Positions 22,971 to 31,840 of a stretch of DNA of 35,375 nucleotides are shown here, in pieces (within the stretch, counting starts at the first letter, position 1; each line of letters starts with the position of its first letter). Made by a program: the position numbers and the translations under genes. This stretch comes from Terriglobia bacterium (GTDB lineage Bacteria; Acidobacteriota; Polarisedimenticolia; Polarisedimenticolales; JAIQFR01). The stretch covers positions 1-35,375 of the forward strand of contig JAIQFR010000040.1 of assembly GCA_020073205.1 (NCBI GenBank), in the 5' to 3' direction. The notes beneath the pieces are model-generated. The model worked only from the letters and a program-made list of their open reading frames with translations, made no database searches and had not been told where the DNA came from.

Positions 22971-23261
22971 GTGCGATCGATGACCGAGGTGCACACGGTT
23001 CGCCTGGCGAACGGGGTCCACCTGACGACGCGGCGGAGCGAGTCGTCGGACGGGATCCCGGTGCTCGTGGTGGACGGCGCCGCGTACTCGCGAGAAGGCG
23101 CGACGGGACAAGGGGCGGCGGAGACCCTCGTGCGGCGCTGGGCCGCTTGGCCCGAGAGATCGTCCGCGGAGCGAGCGTTCGCCGCGCTCTTTCTCGTCGG
23201 ACGGAGGAGCTCCTGGTCCCGGAAGCCGCTGATGTCGCGCCGGCTCGACGCGAGTCATTGA
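22971..23261 (+). CDS. Hypothetical protein downstream of the XRE gene
   Basis: A 96-aa protein. GTG at 22971 is preceded by GGAGGGG; the ATG at 22980 is three codons later and poorly spaced. The N-terminal half, TEVHTVRLANGVHLTTRRSE then DGIPVLVVDGAAY, looks like a real beta-rich domain. The C-terminal part (LVGRRSSWSRKPLMSRRLDASH) is low-complexity and may reflect run-on after a frameshift. No family recognised. Confidence 0.4.
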   Translation: MRSMTEVHTVRLANGVHLTTRRSESSDGIPVLVVDGAAYSREGATGQGAAETLVRRWAAWPERSSAERAFAALFLVGRRSSWSRKPLMSRRLDASH

Positions 23262-23378
23262 GCGCGAGTCGACGGGGAGCATCTCGCCTTCGTGACGGGG
23301 CCGGCGCCAGAACGCCAGCCGCAGGTCGAGCGGGGCGCTGTCCGTCGAGGAATGGACCTTCAGGATTCTGCCGGCGGG

Positions 23379-24416
23379 TCACTCGCTCGCGACGGTGAAG
23401 TGGAACGTCGCGCTCGCCTGGTTGCCGGCCAGGTCCTCGACCGTCACCGTCAGAGCGTGCTCTCCAAGGTCGAGGTCCGCGCCCGGCGTGAAGCTGTAAC
23501 CCGAATCGGAAATCTCGGCTTCGGCCGTGCGATCGACGCCGTCCAGCGCGACCTGGACGGTGTCGGCGACCAGGCCGGACAGGTTGTCCGAGAGCGTGCC
23601 GTCGATCACCGGTCGGCGCGCCGTGATAATGGCGCCGTCGCCCGGCTGGCCGTTCGTGATCTCCGGCGGCGTGTTGTCCACCGTGATCGTTCTTGCGAGC
23701 GGCATGACGATTTGGGATGGGTCGGTGGCCTTCGGTGGGCCCACCTCCGCGAGCACGTAGTCGCCAGGAGGCGTCAGTACGGCGATGTTCCCCGTCCCCT
23801 GGAGGTCGCCCGTGAAGGAGTCGAGGTCGGCCGTCGGAGCGTACGGGTAGACGCCGTCGTCGACGAAGCTCCCCGCCGTGTCGCGGCCGTTCCACGGAAT
23901 CGTGGCCGTAACTCTCGCGAACGGGGCCATGGTCCCATCCGCCATGGGAAGAACGACGACGTTCAACGGGGGCGTGTATTCGACGTCCAGGTGGAGTGCG
24001 CGGATCGGGGCACCGTTCGGGTTCGAGATCCCGCAATCGAAGCGCACGATCACGTGGCGGTTGGTCCGATAGTTGTTGATGAGATCGAGTGGGTTGGCGT
24101 ACGCGACGGGCCTGACGCTGCTCCGCGGGAGGAGCGGCCCCGCCGCGAAGACAATCGTCAGGGTGTCGAGGTCTTGCCTCCCGTCCTGATTCATGGGCGA
24201 GAAGGGGTTGTCCTGATGCGAGAAGTACAGGAACCTCAATTGCACCGGGTCCGTGATCGCGAGCCTGGCCTTCATCCCCACGTCATTCGTTGGCAAGGTC
24301 GGGACCGTCTGTTGGCGGAGGTCCGGAGCGTCGACCTTAGCCGGCTTCGCGAACGCGAACGTGACACTGAAGAACAGGATGACCCAGAGGAGCGTGGAGA
24401 GCCTCTTCCCGAACAT
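23379..24416 (-). CDS. Secreted protein with Ig-like domains
   Basis: A 345-aa protein. MFGKRLSTLLWVILFFSVTFAFA is a clear signal peptide, with GGAGGAG 4 nt before the ATG at 24416. The middle part (ATIPWNGRDTAGSFVDDGVYPY) resembles a FlgD-type Ig-like fold, followed by a bacterial Ig-like domain (VDNTPPEITNGQPGDGA and LGEHALTVTVEDLAGNQASA). It is probably a structural or binding protein outside the cell; there is no enzyme motif and no sorting tail. It has its own promoter at 24501-24529 and lies downstream of the sigma-54 activator on the same strand. Confidence 0.75.
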   Translation of the reverse strand: MFGKRLSTLLWVILFFSVTFAFAKPAKVDAPDLRQQTVPTLPTNDVGMKARLAITDPVQLRFLYFSHQDNPFSPMNQDGRQDLDTLTIVFAAGPLLPRSSVRPVAYANPLDLINNYRTNRHVIVRFDCGISNPNGAPIRALHLDVEYTPPLNVVVLPMADGTMAPFARVTATIPWNGRDTAGSFVDDGVYPYAPTADLDSFTGDLQGTGNIAVLTPPGDYVLAEVGPPKATDPSQIVMPLARTITVDNTPPEITNGQPGDGAIITARRPVIDGTLSDNLSGLVADTVQVALDGVDRTAEAEISDSGYSFTPGADLDLGEHALTVTVEDLAGNQASATFHFTVASE

Positions 24417-24500
24417 AGAACTCCTCCCCCTCTCCGGGGCCCGTACAGGACTCTCGCCCTCGGGTAGCCCCGGGAGATCCATTCTATCGTGATGACCCGA

Positions 24501-24529
24501 CTTAATTCCGAGACGAATCTCATTGTCAA
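24501..24529 (-). promoter_or_regulatory. Promoter of the secreted Ig-like protein
   Basis: TTGACA (24529-24524), 17 bp, ATTAAG (24506-24501), or TTAAGT with an 18-bp spacer, on the minus strand. TTTCCGC precedes the -35 box, as at the kelch and TCA promoters. Confidence 0.55.
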
Positions 24530-24639
24530 GCGGAAATTGGAGCAAAGGTCGGGCGAATTCCGGAACCTTCGTTCCCTGGATTCGCATCCTCGTTAAAGGC
24601 GGTCCGCGCGCGGCGGACGGCGGCACGAGACGCGGCGGC

Positions 24640-26538
24640 TCAGCTCGGCGGCGTCGAGCCGCGAGCGCGGGCGTCCGCCAGGTCGTCGAGGAAGCGGTAG
24701 AGCGTGGCCCTCGATACCCCGAGACGCTTGGCGGCCTGGAGCCGGTTGCCGTGCGTCTCGCTGAGGGCTTCCATGACCGACTCCTCCGTGAGGCGCTTCG
24801 CCTTCGACGGCTGGAGGCGGATCGAGGCGCGCGCTTTCGCGAGCGCCGCGGGCAGGTGCTCGGGCCCCACGCGCTCCCCTCGCGACTTCACGAACGCGAA
24901 CTGCAGCACGTTCTCGAGCTCCCTCACGTTGCCCGGCCAGCTGTGCTCGCTCAGGAGCGACATCGCCTCGGGAGAGATCTCGAGCACATCGCGGCCGCGT
25001 GCCCCTGCCATGCGCGCAAGGACGTGATCCACCAGGAGGGGGATGTCCCCGCTCCTCTCCCGGAGCGGCGGCACCGTGATGGGCACCACGCAGATGCGGT
25101 AGAAGAGGTCCCTCCTGAACCGCCCCTCGACCACCTCCCGCTGGAGGTCCCGGTTGGTCGCGCTGATGATCCGAACGTCGACGGAGATCGTCCGCTCGCT
25201 CCCGAGCCGCTCGAAGGTGCCGCTCTGAACCACCCGGAGCAGCTTCACCTGCGTCGCCGGACTCAGCTCCCCCACCTCGTCGAGGAAGAGCGTCCCGCCG
25301 TCGGCCAGCTCGAAGCGGCCCTTCCGGTCCCGGACCGCCCCGGTGAAGGCGCCCTTCACGTAGCCGAACAGCTCGCTCTCGAGCAGCGTGTCCGGCAGGG
25401 CCCCGCAGTTCACCGCCACGAAGCGTCCGGCGGCGCGAGCCCCTTGCGCGTGGATGGCGGTCGCGACGAGCTCCTTTCCCGTCCCGCTCTCCCCCTGCAC
25501 GATGACGGGAGCGGTGGAATCGGCCGCCTCGCGAATCGTCTCGAAGAGCTCCTGCATCTTCGCGTCGCGACCGACGATTCCCGAAAAGGAGACCTCGGTT
25601 CGGAGGGCGCGCCTCAGTGAATGAACCTCCGTGCGGTCATCGATCAGGAGGAAACAGAGTTCTTCGACACCGAGCCGCCCCAGGGATGCGCCGACGGACA
25701 ACCGGAGCGTCCGGCGTCGACCCTCCGAAAACACCTCGAACTTCCTGTCCGCGCGCACGGCGGTCCCGCGCCGAAAGGCTTCGGCTACGAGACACCGGAG
25801 CCCGCAACGATCGGCCTGTCCCACCGGGCAATCCGCGCACGGCGCGTTCGGCAGGCGGGCGCAGCCGAGGGCGTCCCCGATCAATTTCCCCAGCGCCTCC
25901 GCCGACGTCACGCCGAAGAGGGTCTCTACGTACGGGTTCAGCGCGTGGATCCGGCTCTCCCTGTCGACGGCCAGGATCCCGCAGGGCACGGATTGGAACA
26001 TGGTCTGCAGGAGCGACCGCTTGCTCTCGAGCCTGGCGTTTGCGCTCCCGAGATCTCGAAGTGCGGTAGCCGCCCGACTCTCCGCGGCAATGCGGGCCGA
26101 AACGTCCCGAAAGACGCAAACGTGGCGGACCGACGCGCCGCTCTCCTCTCCGATCCGCCTGCACAGGCCCTGGACCTCGACGGAGCCGCCGCGGCGCGAT
26201 TCCACCCGCAGCTCCGCCCCCTCGAATTCGGCGACCCACGAGACGGGATCGGACAGGATCGTGCCCCGCACCGGGTCCTCGACCCGCAGGACCTCGGTCA
26301 CGTGCCTGCCCCGCGCTTGCTCCACGGGCCAGCCCGTGATCGCCGCGGCCGCGGCGTTCAGGTACGTTACGCGCCCCTCGCCGTCGAACGTGAGCACCGC
26401 GTCGCCGATGGCGCGAAGGACGGCGTCGAACCACCTCTCCCCGTCCCCGTCCGAGGTCGCTAGACACGTGTCACAGAATGCGGGGTCGTTTGCGCTCATT
26501 GTGCTGTTCGAGGCCGAGCCGGCCACTTTGACGCCCAT
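24640..26538 (-). CDS. Sigma-54-dependent activator with two PAS domains and a Cys cluster
   Basis: The product is 632 aa. Domains in order: N-terminal CxxC (Cys22, Cys25), PAS 1 (about 37-150), PAS 2 (about 175-300), AAA+ sigma-54 interaction domain (about 318-545) and a Fis-type HTH (about 590-620). Walker A is GESGTGKE (349-356), GAFTGA is 396-401 and Walker B is [10 protein letters not shown] (415-424). All are intact, so it should activate RpoN promoters. PAS 2 carries Cys226, 234, 237, 245 and 249, arranged Cx7Cx2Cx7Cx3C, suggesting a metal or Fe-S redox sensor. I chose the ATG at 26538 for GGAGG 5 nt upstream. No receiver domain is present, so it is a one-component regulator or responds to a ligand directly. 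Confidence 0.9.
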   Translation of the reverse strand: MGVKVAGSASNSTMSANDPAFCDTCLATSDGDGERWFDAVLRAIGDAVLTFDGEGRVTYLNAAAAAITGWPVEQARGRHVTEVLRVEDPVRGTILSDPVSWVAEFEGAELRVESRRGGSVEVQGLCRRIGEESGASVRHVCVFRDVSARIAAESRAATALRDLGSANARLESKRSLLQTMFQSVPCGILAVDRESRIHALNPYVETLFGVTSAEALGKLIGDALGCARLPNAPCADCPVGQADRCGLRCLVAEAFRRGTAVRADRKFEVFSEGRRRTLRLSVGASLGRLGVEELCFLLIDDRTEVHSLRRALRTEVSFSGIVGRDAKMQELFETIREAADSTAPVIVQGESGTGKELVATAIHAQGARAAGRFVAVNCGALPDTLLESELFGYVKGAFTGAVRDRKGRFELADGGTLFLDEVGELSPATQVKLLRVVQSGTFERLGSERTISVDVRIISATNRDLQREVVEGRFRRDLFYRICVVPITVPPLRERSGDIPLLVDHVLARMAGARGRDVLEISPEAMSLLSEHSWPGNVRELENVLQFAFVKSRGERVGPEHLPAALAKARASIRLQPSKAKRLTEESVMEALSETHGNRLQAAKRLGVSRATLYRFLDDLADARARGSTPPS

Positions 26539-26675
26539 CGAGTCCTCCGATCCGCTGAGACCCCACCGGGAAACGGGCGTGAGCACGAGAAGCGCCCCAC
26601 TGCACGGCATCGGCAACGGGCCACGGACAGGGGCAACTCATCGCGCAGAAATTCCCCGCGTGTATCGACGCTTCA

Positions 26676-26704
26676 TACGTACGCGTCGGGAAAGCTCGTG
26701 TCAA
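26676..26704 (-). promoter_or_regulatory. Promoter of the sigma-54 activator gene
   Basis: TTGACA (26704-26699), 17 bp, TACGTA (26681-26676) on the minus strand, preceded by GCTTTTCC. The predicted start is about 130 nt before the ATG at 26538. Confidence 0.65.
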
Positions 26705-26729
26705 GGAAAAGCTCTCGACGGGAGCCGGC

Positions 26730-26761
26730 TTGGCATTGAATGGGATGGGGATTATCCGTTG
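26730..26761 (-). promoter_or_regulatory. Upstream element shared with the TCA operon promoter
   Basis: Matches 3040-3071 at 26 of 32 bases and begins 26 bp upstream of the -35 box (27 bp in the TCA operon). See that entry for the shared blocks. Confidence 0.5.
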
Positions 26762-26809
26762 GGTCGTGACGCCCGCGTGCCCCCGTGGCTCGGTCGTCGG
26801 TTCTCGTGA

Positions 26810-27514
26810 TCACACGAGCGTCGCGCGGGCGATGGCGCCGGTCTCGGGCCCCGCCCGGGCGACCACGACCCCCTCGGGACTCCAGATGCTCGAACGGCCG
26901 GCGGCCCGCGCGAAACCGCCGCCGGTCGACCCGGCGAAGCTGGCCACCGCGACCCAGACGTGGAGGCTCGCGGCCACGCGACGGGCGCGCTCGTCCTGGA
27001 CGGCCGCCTCTTCGGCGGACTTCAAGGTGGCGGCAACGTAGGCGTCGATCCCTAAGGCGGCGGTGTCGGACGCGTGCTGCGGGCTTCCGGTGTCCTTGCA
27101 GATGGCAAGGCCGAGCCGCCAGCCGTCGACGTCGAGCGCGGCGGGCTTGCTCCCCGCGGAGAACCGGTCGGCCTCGGTCGTGGACAGCCACATCTTGCGG
27201 TAGGCCACGGCGGCCCCGGATCCTTCGACGGCCACCATCGCGATGTGCGACCGGCCCGCCTCGCCGTGCACGGGAGCACCCACCAGCGCCAACGACCCCG
27301 TCTCGGCGCACGCCTCGACGATCGGCGTCAGCCGCGGGTCCCCGACCGTGATCGCCGGGGCATCCAGCTCGTACCCGGTCAGGGAGAGCTCGGGAAAGAC
27401 CACCACCCGGGCCTCCGCGGAGCGAACGGCCCCCGCGTGCGTCACCGCGTTCGCCGCGACGTCGTAAGGGATGCACGGCGGCTGGGTGACCGCGATGATC
27501 AGCGGCCGACGCAT
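26810..27514 (-). CDS. Carbon-nitrogen hydrolase (nitrilase superfamily amidase)
   Basis: A 234-aa protein with the full Glu-Lys-Cys triad: Glu42 in FPELSLTGYE, Lys107 in YRKMWLS and Cys139 in LAICKD. It is slightly shorter than typical members (about 260-300 aa). It would hydrolyse a C-N bond of an amide or nitrile; the substrate cannot be told. The ATG at 27514 is preceded by GAGGAGG at 11 nt, and the conserved fold starts there (MRRPLIIAVTQPP). An in-frame start at 27559 is less likely. It lies 48 bp after the SRAP gene, probably in one transcript. Confidence 0.85.
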   Translation of the reverse strand: MRRPLIIAVTQPPCIPYDVAANAVTHAGAVRSAEARVVVFPELSLTGYELDAPAITVGDPRLTPIVEACAETGSLALVGAPVHGEAGRSHIAMVAVEGSGAAVAYRKMWLSTTEADRFSAGSKPAALDVDGWRLGLAICKDTGSPQHASDTAALGIDAYVAATLKSAEEAAVQDERARRVAASLHVWVAVASFAGSTGGGFARAAGRSSIWSPEGVVVARAGPETGAIARATLV

Positions 27515-27562
27515 GCGGCCCCCAACCTCCTCGATCGGCCAAGGCGACCCATCGGACATCGA

Positions 27563-28234
27563 TCAGCGGACATTCGGCCGAATTCCTTCCCCCTCCGGCT
27601 CGACGCAGCTCGGATCGTCGTTCCGAGGATTGTTGACCCGCGGCGAGACGGGAATGGCGACCAGGACGTCGTCCGGAGCGGGCCGAAGCAGGTGCGTGAC
27701 CGCCGCCGCGTCCGTCAAGGATCGATCGAGCCAGAAGTCCCACGCCGACTCATCGAGGATGACCGGCATCCGCTCGTGGAACTGCCGCATGAACGCCGAT
27801 GCCGACGTCGTGAGGATCGCGCAAGCGGCGGCGACCTCTCCCTCCGTCTTGTCGAAGTCGACGATCCCGGCGAAGGCGAAGGGCGCTCCGTCCTGCCGCC
27901 GGAACAGATAGGGTCTCTTCCGACCGCCCTCGGATCGCCATTCGTAGAAGCCTGTGGTCGGGATCAAGCACCGCCTCTCCTCGAGGGCCTTTCGGAACGT
28001 GGGTTTTTGGGCGGCCGTCTCCGAGCGCGCGTTGATCATCGGCTTCGTCGTCCACGGCACCCGAAGTCCCCACCGCGCGCTCACGAGGTGCCGGTCGGAG
28101 CCCCCGCCCTCTATGATCGCGACCTGATGGGTCGGTGCGACGTTCCAGCTCGGCTTGCCGTGGACGCCGGCGCGGCCGCCCAGGAGCCGGACCACCTCGG
28201 CCCATGGCAGCATGAGAGTGAAGCGGGCGCACAC
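27563..28234 (-). CDS. SRAP-family protein (YedK/HMCES-like), abasic-site crosslinking
   Basis: A 223-aa protein. SRAP proteins need Cys at position 2, exposed after Met removal, to form a thiazolidine crosslink with abasic sites in single-stranded DNA. This decides the start: GTG at 28234 gives Met-Cys2-Ala-Arg-Phe. A longer frame to 28339 would bury the Cys. Other expected residues are Asn68 in INARSE, Glu98 in GFYEW and His153 in FHERMPVIL. It protects abasic sites and so acts in DNA damage tolerance. No well-spaced ribosome site exists, but a -10 box sits just upstream, suggesting a leaderless mRNA. Confidence 0.9.
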   Translation of the reverse strand: MCARFTLMLPWAEVVRLLGGRAGVHGKPSWNVAPTHQVAIIEGGGSDRHLVSARWGLRVPWTTKPMINARSETAAQKPTFRKALEERRCLIPTTGFYEWRSEGGRKRPYLFRRQDGAPFAFAGIVDFDKTEGEVAAACAILTTSASAFMRQFHERMPVILDESAWDFWLDRSLTDAAAVTHLLRPAPDDVLVAIPVSPRVNNPRNDDPSCVEPEGEGIRPNVR

Positions 28235-28241
28235 GCCTCCG

Positions 28242-28270
28242 AGTATCACCGACGTCGAGGGGCTCGGCAA
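28242..28270 (-). promoter_or_regulatory. Promoter of the SRAP gene
   Basis: TTGCCG (28270-28265), 17 bp, GATACT (28247-28242) on the minus strand. The -10 box ends 7 bp before the GTG start, so the mRNA would have almost no leader. Confidence 0.45.
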
Positions 28271-28349
28271 CAACGACGGAATGGCATGACCGAGAGCCCC
28301 TCCGATTCCCGTCGCGCCGGAACGGATCACCGAGGTCACGAGATCTCCC

Positions 28350-28379
28350 TTGCCTTCCGGGGCGGTTCAGGTGTACAAG
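28350..28379 (+). promoter_or_regulatory. Divergent promoter for the 117-aa protein gene
   Basis: TTGCCT (28350-28355), 18 bp, TACAAG (28374-28379), with a predicted start about 50 nt before the ATG at 28435. It is divergent from the SRAP promoter. Confidence 0.45.
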
Positions 28380-28434
28380 GTCGTCAGCGTTCACGTCCGC
28401 ATGGGGGCTTCGTCACGACCGCCGGGGCAAGGGA

Positions 28435-28788
28435 ATGACCCACCTCACCGAACGGCAGCGCCAGCTCCTGGTGGCGGCCCTCCGATCGCGGGGCTACATC
28501 ACCGCCGTGGTCACGATGGACGGCGAGGTGACCGTCGGCGCCGGGCGCGAGCGCGTCCGCGGCCCCGCCGGTCCCATCGATGGCCTCGTCGCCGCGGAGC
28601 TCCTGAATCTCGTCGCCGAATACGCCGATCGAGAGGGGGCGCGCCCCGTACGCGACATCGCTGGCGTGCGCCTCTACGAGCTCACGCCGGCCGGCCGTGC
28701 CGTCGCCATGGATGCGGAGATCGGGCCGGCACCGGGGGCTGGCGGAGAGCCAAGGGCGGGCTTCGGCCGGCGTCGCTCGATGCGATGA
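28435..28788 (+). CDS. Hypothetical 117-aa protein, possible winged-helix fold
   Basis: MTHLTERQRQLLVAALRSRG... has a helix-rich start, a short beta pair (YITAVVTMDGEVTVGA) and LLNLVAEYADREGARPVRD then VRLYELTPAGRAVA, whose order recalls small winged-helix proteins (TPAGRA often ends such domains). This is only a resemblance. The C-terminus is Gly/Arg-rich. AAGGGA before the ATG is a weak ribosome site. No family recognised. Confidence 0.5.
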   Translation: MTHLTERQRQLLVAALRSRGYITAVVTMDGEVTVGAGRERVRGPAGPIDGLVAAELLNLVAEYADREGARPVRDIAGVRLYELTPAGRAVAMDAEIGPAPGAGGEPRAGFGRRRSMR

Positions 28789-28873
28789 CGCGAAGCAACC
28801 GACGGACGCTCGCGTTCCCTTGCTGCTGACCCTGTACGTTCCGGGATCTCCGGCAGCGACGCCCGACGGGCCG

Positions 28874-29824
28874 CTAGCGCACCCGCGCGTGAGGGCGCGT
28901 GTCGTGCCGTTCGGTCGCGCCATCGCCGATCGTCACCGACCAGTCGAACTCGCAGCAACCCGGAGAGGACGGATCGCAGTGCAGCTCGACCCCGATCCGA
29001 GCGCCCTCGGCGACCTCGATCGTCTCCTCGAGGGGGAAGAAGATCCTCCCCCAGTGGGTATCGGGCGCGCCGACGGCGTTCGTCAGAACGCAGCCGTCGC
29101 ACAGGTCCGCGGTGAACCACGCCGCGAGTGCCGAGAACCTGCCCGCGCGAGCCGCCGTGAACACCGGGGTGCCCACGAACGACCGATCGGCCTCGGCCAG
29201 CGAGCAGGTACGGGCGTCGTGGGTCCACAACATCTGCGGCGGCGCGAGCAGGTCGTCGGTGGCGATGCGGGCCTGCGTCATCAGCAGTTCATTCGCGCTG
29301 ATGTCCGCGATCACGGTCGTATCGACGCCGTGCGGACGTGCGCGCCAGTGCGCGAGGCCTTCGTCGAGATCGCGCATCCACGCCGGCGCGAGCCATGCGG
29401 TGACGCGCTCGGGGACGATCCTGCCGCCCGGCGCGAGCCAGCGATCGCGAGCCATGACGAGCGGAGCGAGCATGTTCTCATCGACGCCGAGCCCGCCCAT
29501 CCATTCGGAGACGATGACCTCCACCTGCTCCGGAAGGTGGACCTCCTCGATGTCGGCCTGGATCACCTCGATGCGATCCGCGAACCCGTTTCGCGCGACC
29601 ATCTCCCGAGCGACGATCACGATGTCCGTGCGCTCGACGGCGTAGACCGTCCGCGCGCCCGCGTTCGCCGCGAAGATGCTGAGGATTCCGGTGCCCGCGC
29701 CCATGTCGAGGACGACCTGGCCGGGCCCGACCACCTGCGCGATCGCCCTCCTGAAGGCCTCGTTGCGGACTTCATCCCGCAGCATCCGCCGATGGAGGGC
29801 GAGCTGGGCGTAAGCTTCCGGCAT
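28874..29824 (-). CDS. PRMT-like SAM methyltransferase (bacterial protein arginine methyltransferase candidate)
   Basis: A 316-aa protein with features of type I protein arginine methyltransferases in the right order. An N-terminal helix LHRRMLRDEVRNEAF corresponds to the IHExMLxDxxRT region. Motif I is VLDMGAGTGILSIFAA (38-53), with acidic Glu64. A double-Glu loop reads SEWMGGLGVDENML (Glu107, Glu116). A C-terminal THW loop reads DTHWGRIFFPLEE (Thr256-Trp258). These residues bind SAM and the guanidinium in eukaryotic PRMTs. The likely activity is methylation of arginine in a protein; the target is unknown. The ATG at 29824 is chosen from the conserved N-terminus; GGAGG lies 11 nt upstream. 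Confidence 0.75.
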   Translation of the reverse strand: MPEAYAQLALHRRMLRDEVRNEAFRRAIAQVVGPGQVVLDMGAGTGILSIFAANAGARTVYAVERTDIVIVAREMVARNGFADRIEVIQADIEEVHLPEQVEVIVSEWMGGLGVDENMLAPLVMARDRWLAPGGRIVPERVTAWLAPAWMRDLDEGLAHWRARPHGVDTTVIADISANELLMTQARIATDDLLAPPQMLWTHDARTCSLAEADRSFVGTPVFTAARAGRFSALAAWFTADLCDGCVLTNAVGAPDTHWGRIFFPLEETIEVAEGARIGVELHCDPSSPGCCEFDWSVTIGDGATERHDTRPHARVR

Positions 29825-29945
29825 CCGAGGAGGGTCCTCCCGTCTCCGACAGGGGAGCATAGGGGGAGCGAGGGCCGAAGTCCAGGCTCCACCACCAGCG
29901 GCGTCTCACCCGCCGTCCGACGCGCCACCGCGGCCCGGGCAGGGC

Positions 29946-29951
29946 TATAAT
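29946..29951 (+). promoter_or_regulatory. TATAAT -10 box upstream of the ABC exporter operon
   Basis: A perfect -10 hexamer 38 bp before the TTG start at 29990. No convincing -35 box is present at 16-18 bp. Confidence 0.5.
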
Positions 29952-29989
29952 CCCTCGCTCGCCAGCAAGTCAGCGAGCGACGGTCGACC

Positions 29990-31840
29990 TTGAGCGCTAT
30001 CCCCACGGACGTCCGGCGAATGCTGTCGCTTCTGCGCCCGGAGCGGAAGCACTACGCCCGCGGACTGCTCTCGCTCCTCGTCGTCAACCTCGCCGACGTT
30101 GCCGGGCCGCTCTTCATCGCCCTCGCGGTGGACATCGTCGCGTCGGCCTGGGGCGCCCCGGGACCGGGTGCGGTGCGATCGGGCGGCGCGAGGCCGGGCG
30201 CCCCGCCGCTCCTGCGCCTCCTGCGGCTCGACCCCTCCCACGTCACCCTCGCGGGCGCGATCGCCGGCTACCTCGCCCTGCAGATCATCGCCAACGTCTG
30301 CCGCTACCCGATGCTCGTCGAGGTGGCGGTGGCGTCGCACCGCGTCGGCCAGACCCTGCGCAACCGGCTGGTCGACCACCTGCTGCGGCTCGCGCGTCCG
30401 TTCTACGATCGCGCCAAGACCGGCGACCTGATGTCGCTGGCGACCGCGGACGTCGCGGCGATCCGCATGTTCTACGGACCGGGGACGCTGCTGCTGGTCG
30501 ACACCGCGATGCTGATGGTCTTCGTCCTCGGGGTGATGTTCGGGCTCTCGGTGCCGCTGACGCTTGCCGCCCTCGTCCCCCTGCCGCTGATCGCGCTGTT
30601 CACCAACAAGATCTCTCACGCCGAGTTCGAGCGCTTCGGCGCGGTGCAGGCCGACCTCGCGAAGCTGACCGAGCGGGCCCGCGAGTCGTACGCCGGCATC
30701 CGCATCGTGCAGGGGTACGCCCGCGAGCAGCACGTGAAGGCGCGGTTCGCCGAGCACTCGCGCCGCCACTTCGGCTTCAACCTCTCTCTGGCCCGCGTGC
30801 AGTCGCTCTTCGACCCTTCGCTCGACCTCCTCCTCGGCCTCTCGACGGTCCTCGTGCTCGTCTTCGGCGGGGCTGAGATCGCCCGGGGCCGCATGACCGT
30901 CGGGACGTTCGTCGCCTTCCTCTTCCTCGTCGGCAACCTCTCGGGCCCGATGATCGGCTTCGGCTGGGCCTGGTCGCTGTTCCAGCGCGGTCGCGCCTCG
31001 ACGCAGCGGCTCGAGGCGCTGTTCGCCGAGCCGGCCGAGATCCGCGACGCCCCCGGCGCGACGGAGGCGAAGGGACCCGGCGAGCTCGTCGTGCGCGGAC
31101 TGACCTTCTCGTTCGCCGCGGGGGCAAAGCCGGCGCTCGACGGGATCGACCTCACGCTCGCCCCGGGCCGGACTCTCGGGATCGTCGGCCCGGTCGGGAG
31201 CGGCAAGAGCACGCTCGTCAGCCTCCTCGCGCGGCTCTACGACCCGCCGCCCGGCGCCGTGCTGCTCGACGGCGTCGACGTCCGGGATCTCACGCTGGAC
31301 AGCCTGCGCCGCGCCGTCGTGGTCGCGCCGCAGGACACCTTCCTCTTCGGGGACACGGTCGAGGGCAACGTCTCGCTCGCGAGCGCGGGCGAGCGGCCCG
31401 ACCTCTGGCGCCTCGCCCGCCTGTCGGCGATCGACGAGGAGATCGCCGCGTTGCCCGAGGCGTTCGAGACGCTGCTGGGCGAGCGCGGGTACAGCTTGTC
31501 GGGCGGGCAGCGGCAGCGGCTCGCGATCGCTCGCGCGATCGCGGCGGACCCGCGGATCCTCGTCCTCGACGACTGCCTGTCCGCCGTGGACGCACGAACC
31601 GAGGAAGCGATCCTCGGCAACCTCGGCGAGGTGTTCAGGGGTCGGAGCGCGATCGTCGTCTCGCACCGCGTGCGAGCGGTGGCCCCGGCCGACGAGATCA
31701 TCGTCCTCGACGGCGGCCGGATCGCCGCGCGCGGCACCCACGGCGAGCTGATGGCGCGGGACGGCTACTACGCCTCGATCGCCCGCGAGCAGATGCGCGA
31801 GGAGCGGGACGCGGACGCCGACGGTGGAGGTTCCGCGTGA
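29990..31840 (+). CDS. ABC exporter subunit A (degenerate ATP site)
   Basis: A 616-aa fused membrane-ATPase half transporter. Hydrophobic segments in the first about 320 residues form the six-helix domain. In the ATPase domain, Walker A is GPVGSGKS (about 400), the Q-loop region is VVVAPQDTF and the signature is LSGGQRQR (about 503). Walker B reads ILVLDDCLSAVDA, with Asp where the catalytic Glu should be. This is the hallmark of the degenerate half of heterodimeric exporters such as TM287/288 or BmrCD. The start is TTG at 29990, or ATG at 30020 (MLSLLRPERK); neither has a clear ribosome site. It overlaps the partner gene by 4 bases. Substrate unknown: drugs, lipids or peptides. Confidence 0.9.
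   Translation: MSAIPTDVRRMLSLLRPERKHYARGLLSLLVVNLADVAGPLFIALAVDIVASAWGAPGPGAVRSGGARPGAPPLLRLLRLDPSHVTLAGAIAGYLALQIIANVCRYPMLVEVAVASHRVGQTLRNRLVDHLLRLARPFYDRAKTGDLMSLATADVAAIRMFYGPGTLLLVDTAMLMVFVLGVMFGLSVPLTLAALVPLPLIALFTNKISHAEFERFGAVQADLAKLTERARESYAGIRIVQGYAREQHVKARFAEHSRRHFGFNLSLARVQSLFDPSLDLLLGLSTVLVLVFGGAEIARGRMTVGTFVAFLFLVGNLSGPMIGFGWAWSLFQRGRASTQRLEALFAEPAEIRDAPGATEAKGPGELVVRGLTFSFAAGAKPALDGIDLTLAPGRTLGIVGPVGSGKSTLVSLLARLYDPPPGAVLLDGVDVRDLTLDSLRRAVVVAPQDTFLFGDTVEGNVSLASAGERPDLWRLARLSAIDEEIAALPEAFETLLGERGYSLSGGQRQRLAIARAIAADPRILVLDDCLSAVDARTEEAILGNLGEVFRGRSAIVVSHRVRAVAPADEIIVLDGGRIAARGTHGELMARDGYYASIAREQMREERDADADGGGSA

Noticed and set aside
26728-26765. Possible sigma-54 -24/-12 promoter at TTGGCA
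   Set aside because: The spacing and the GC element at -12 do not fit TGGC-N8-TTGC; the sequence is better explained as the shared upstream element.
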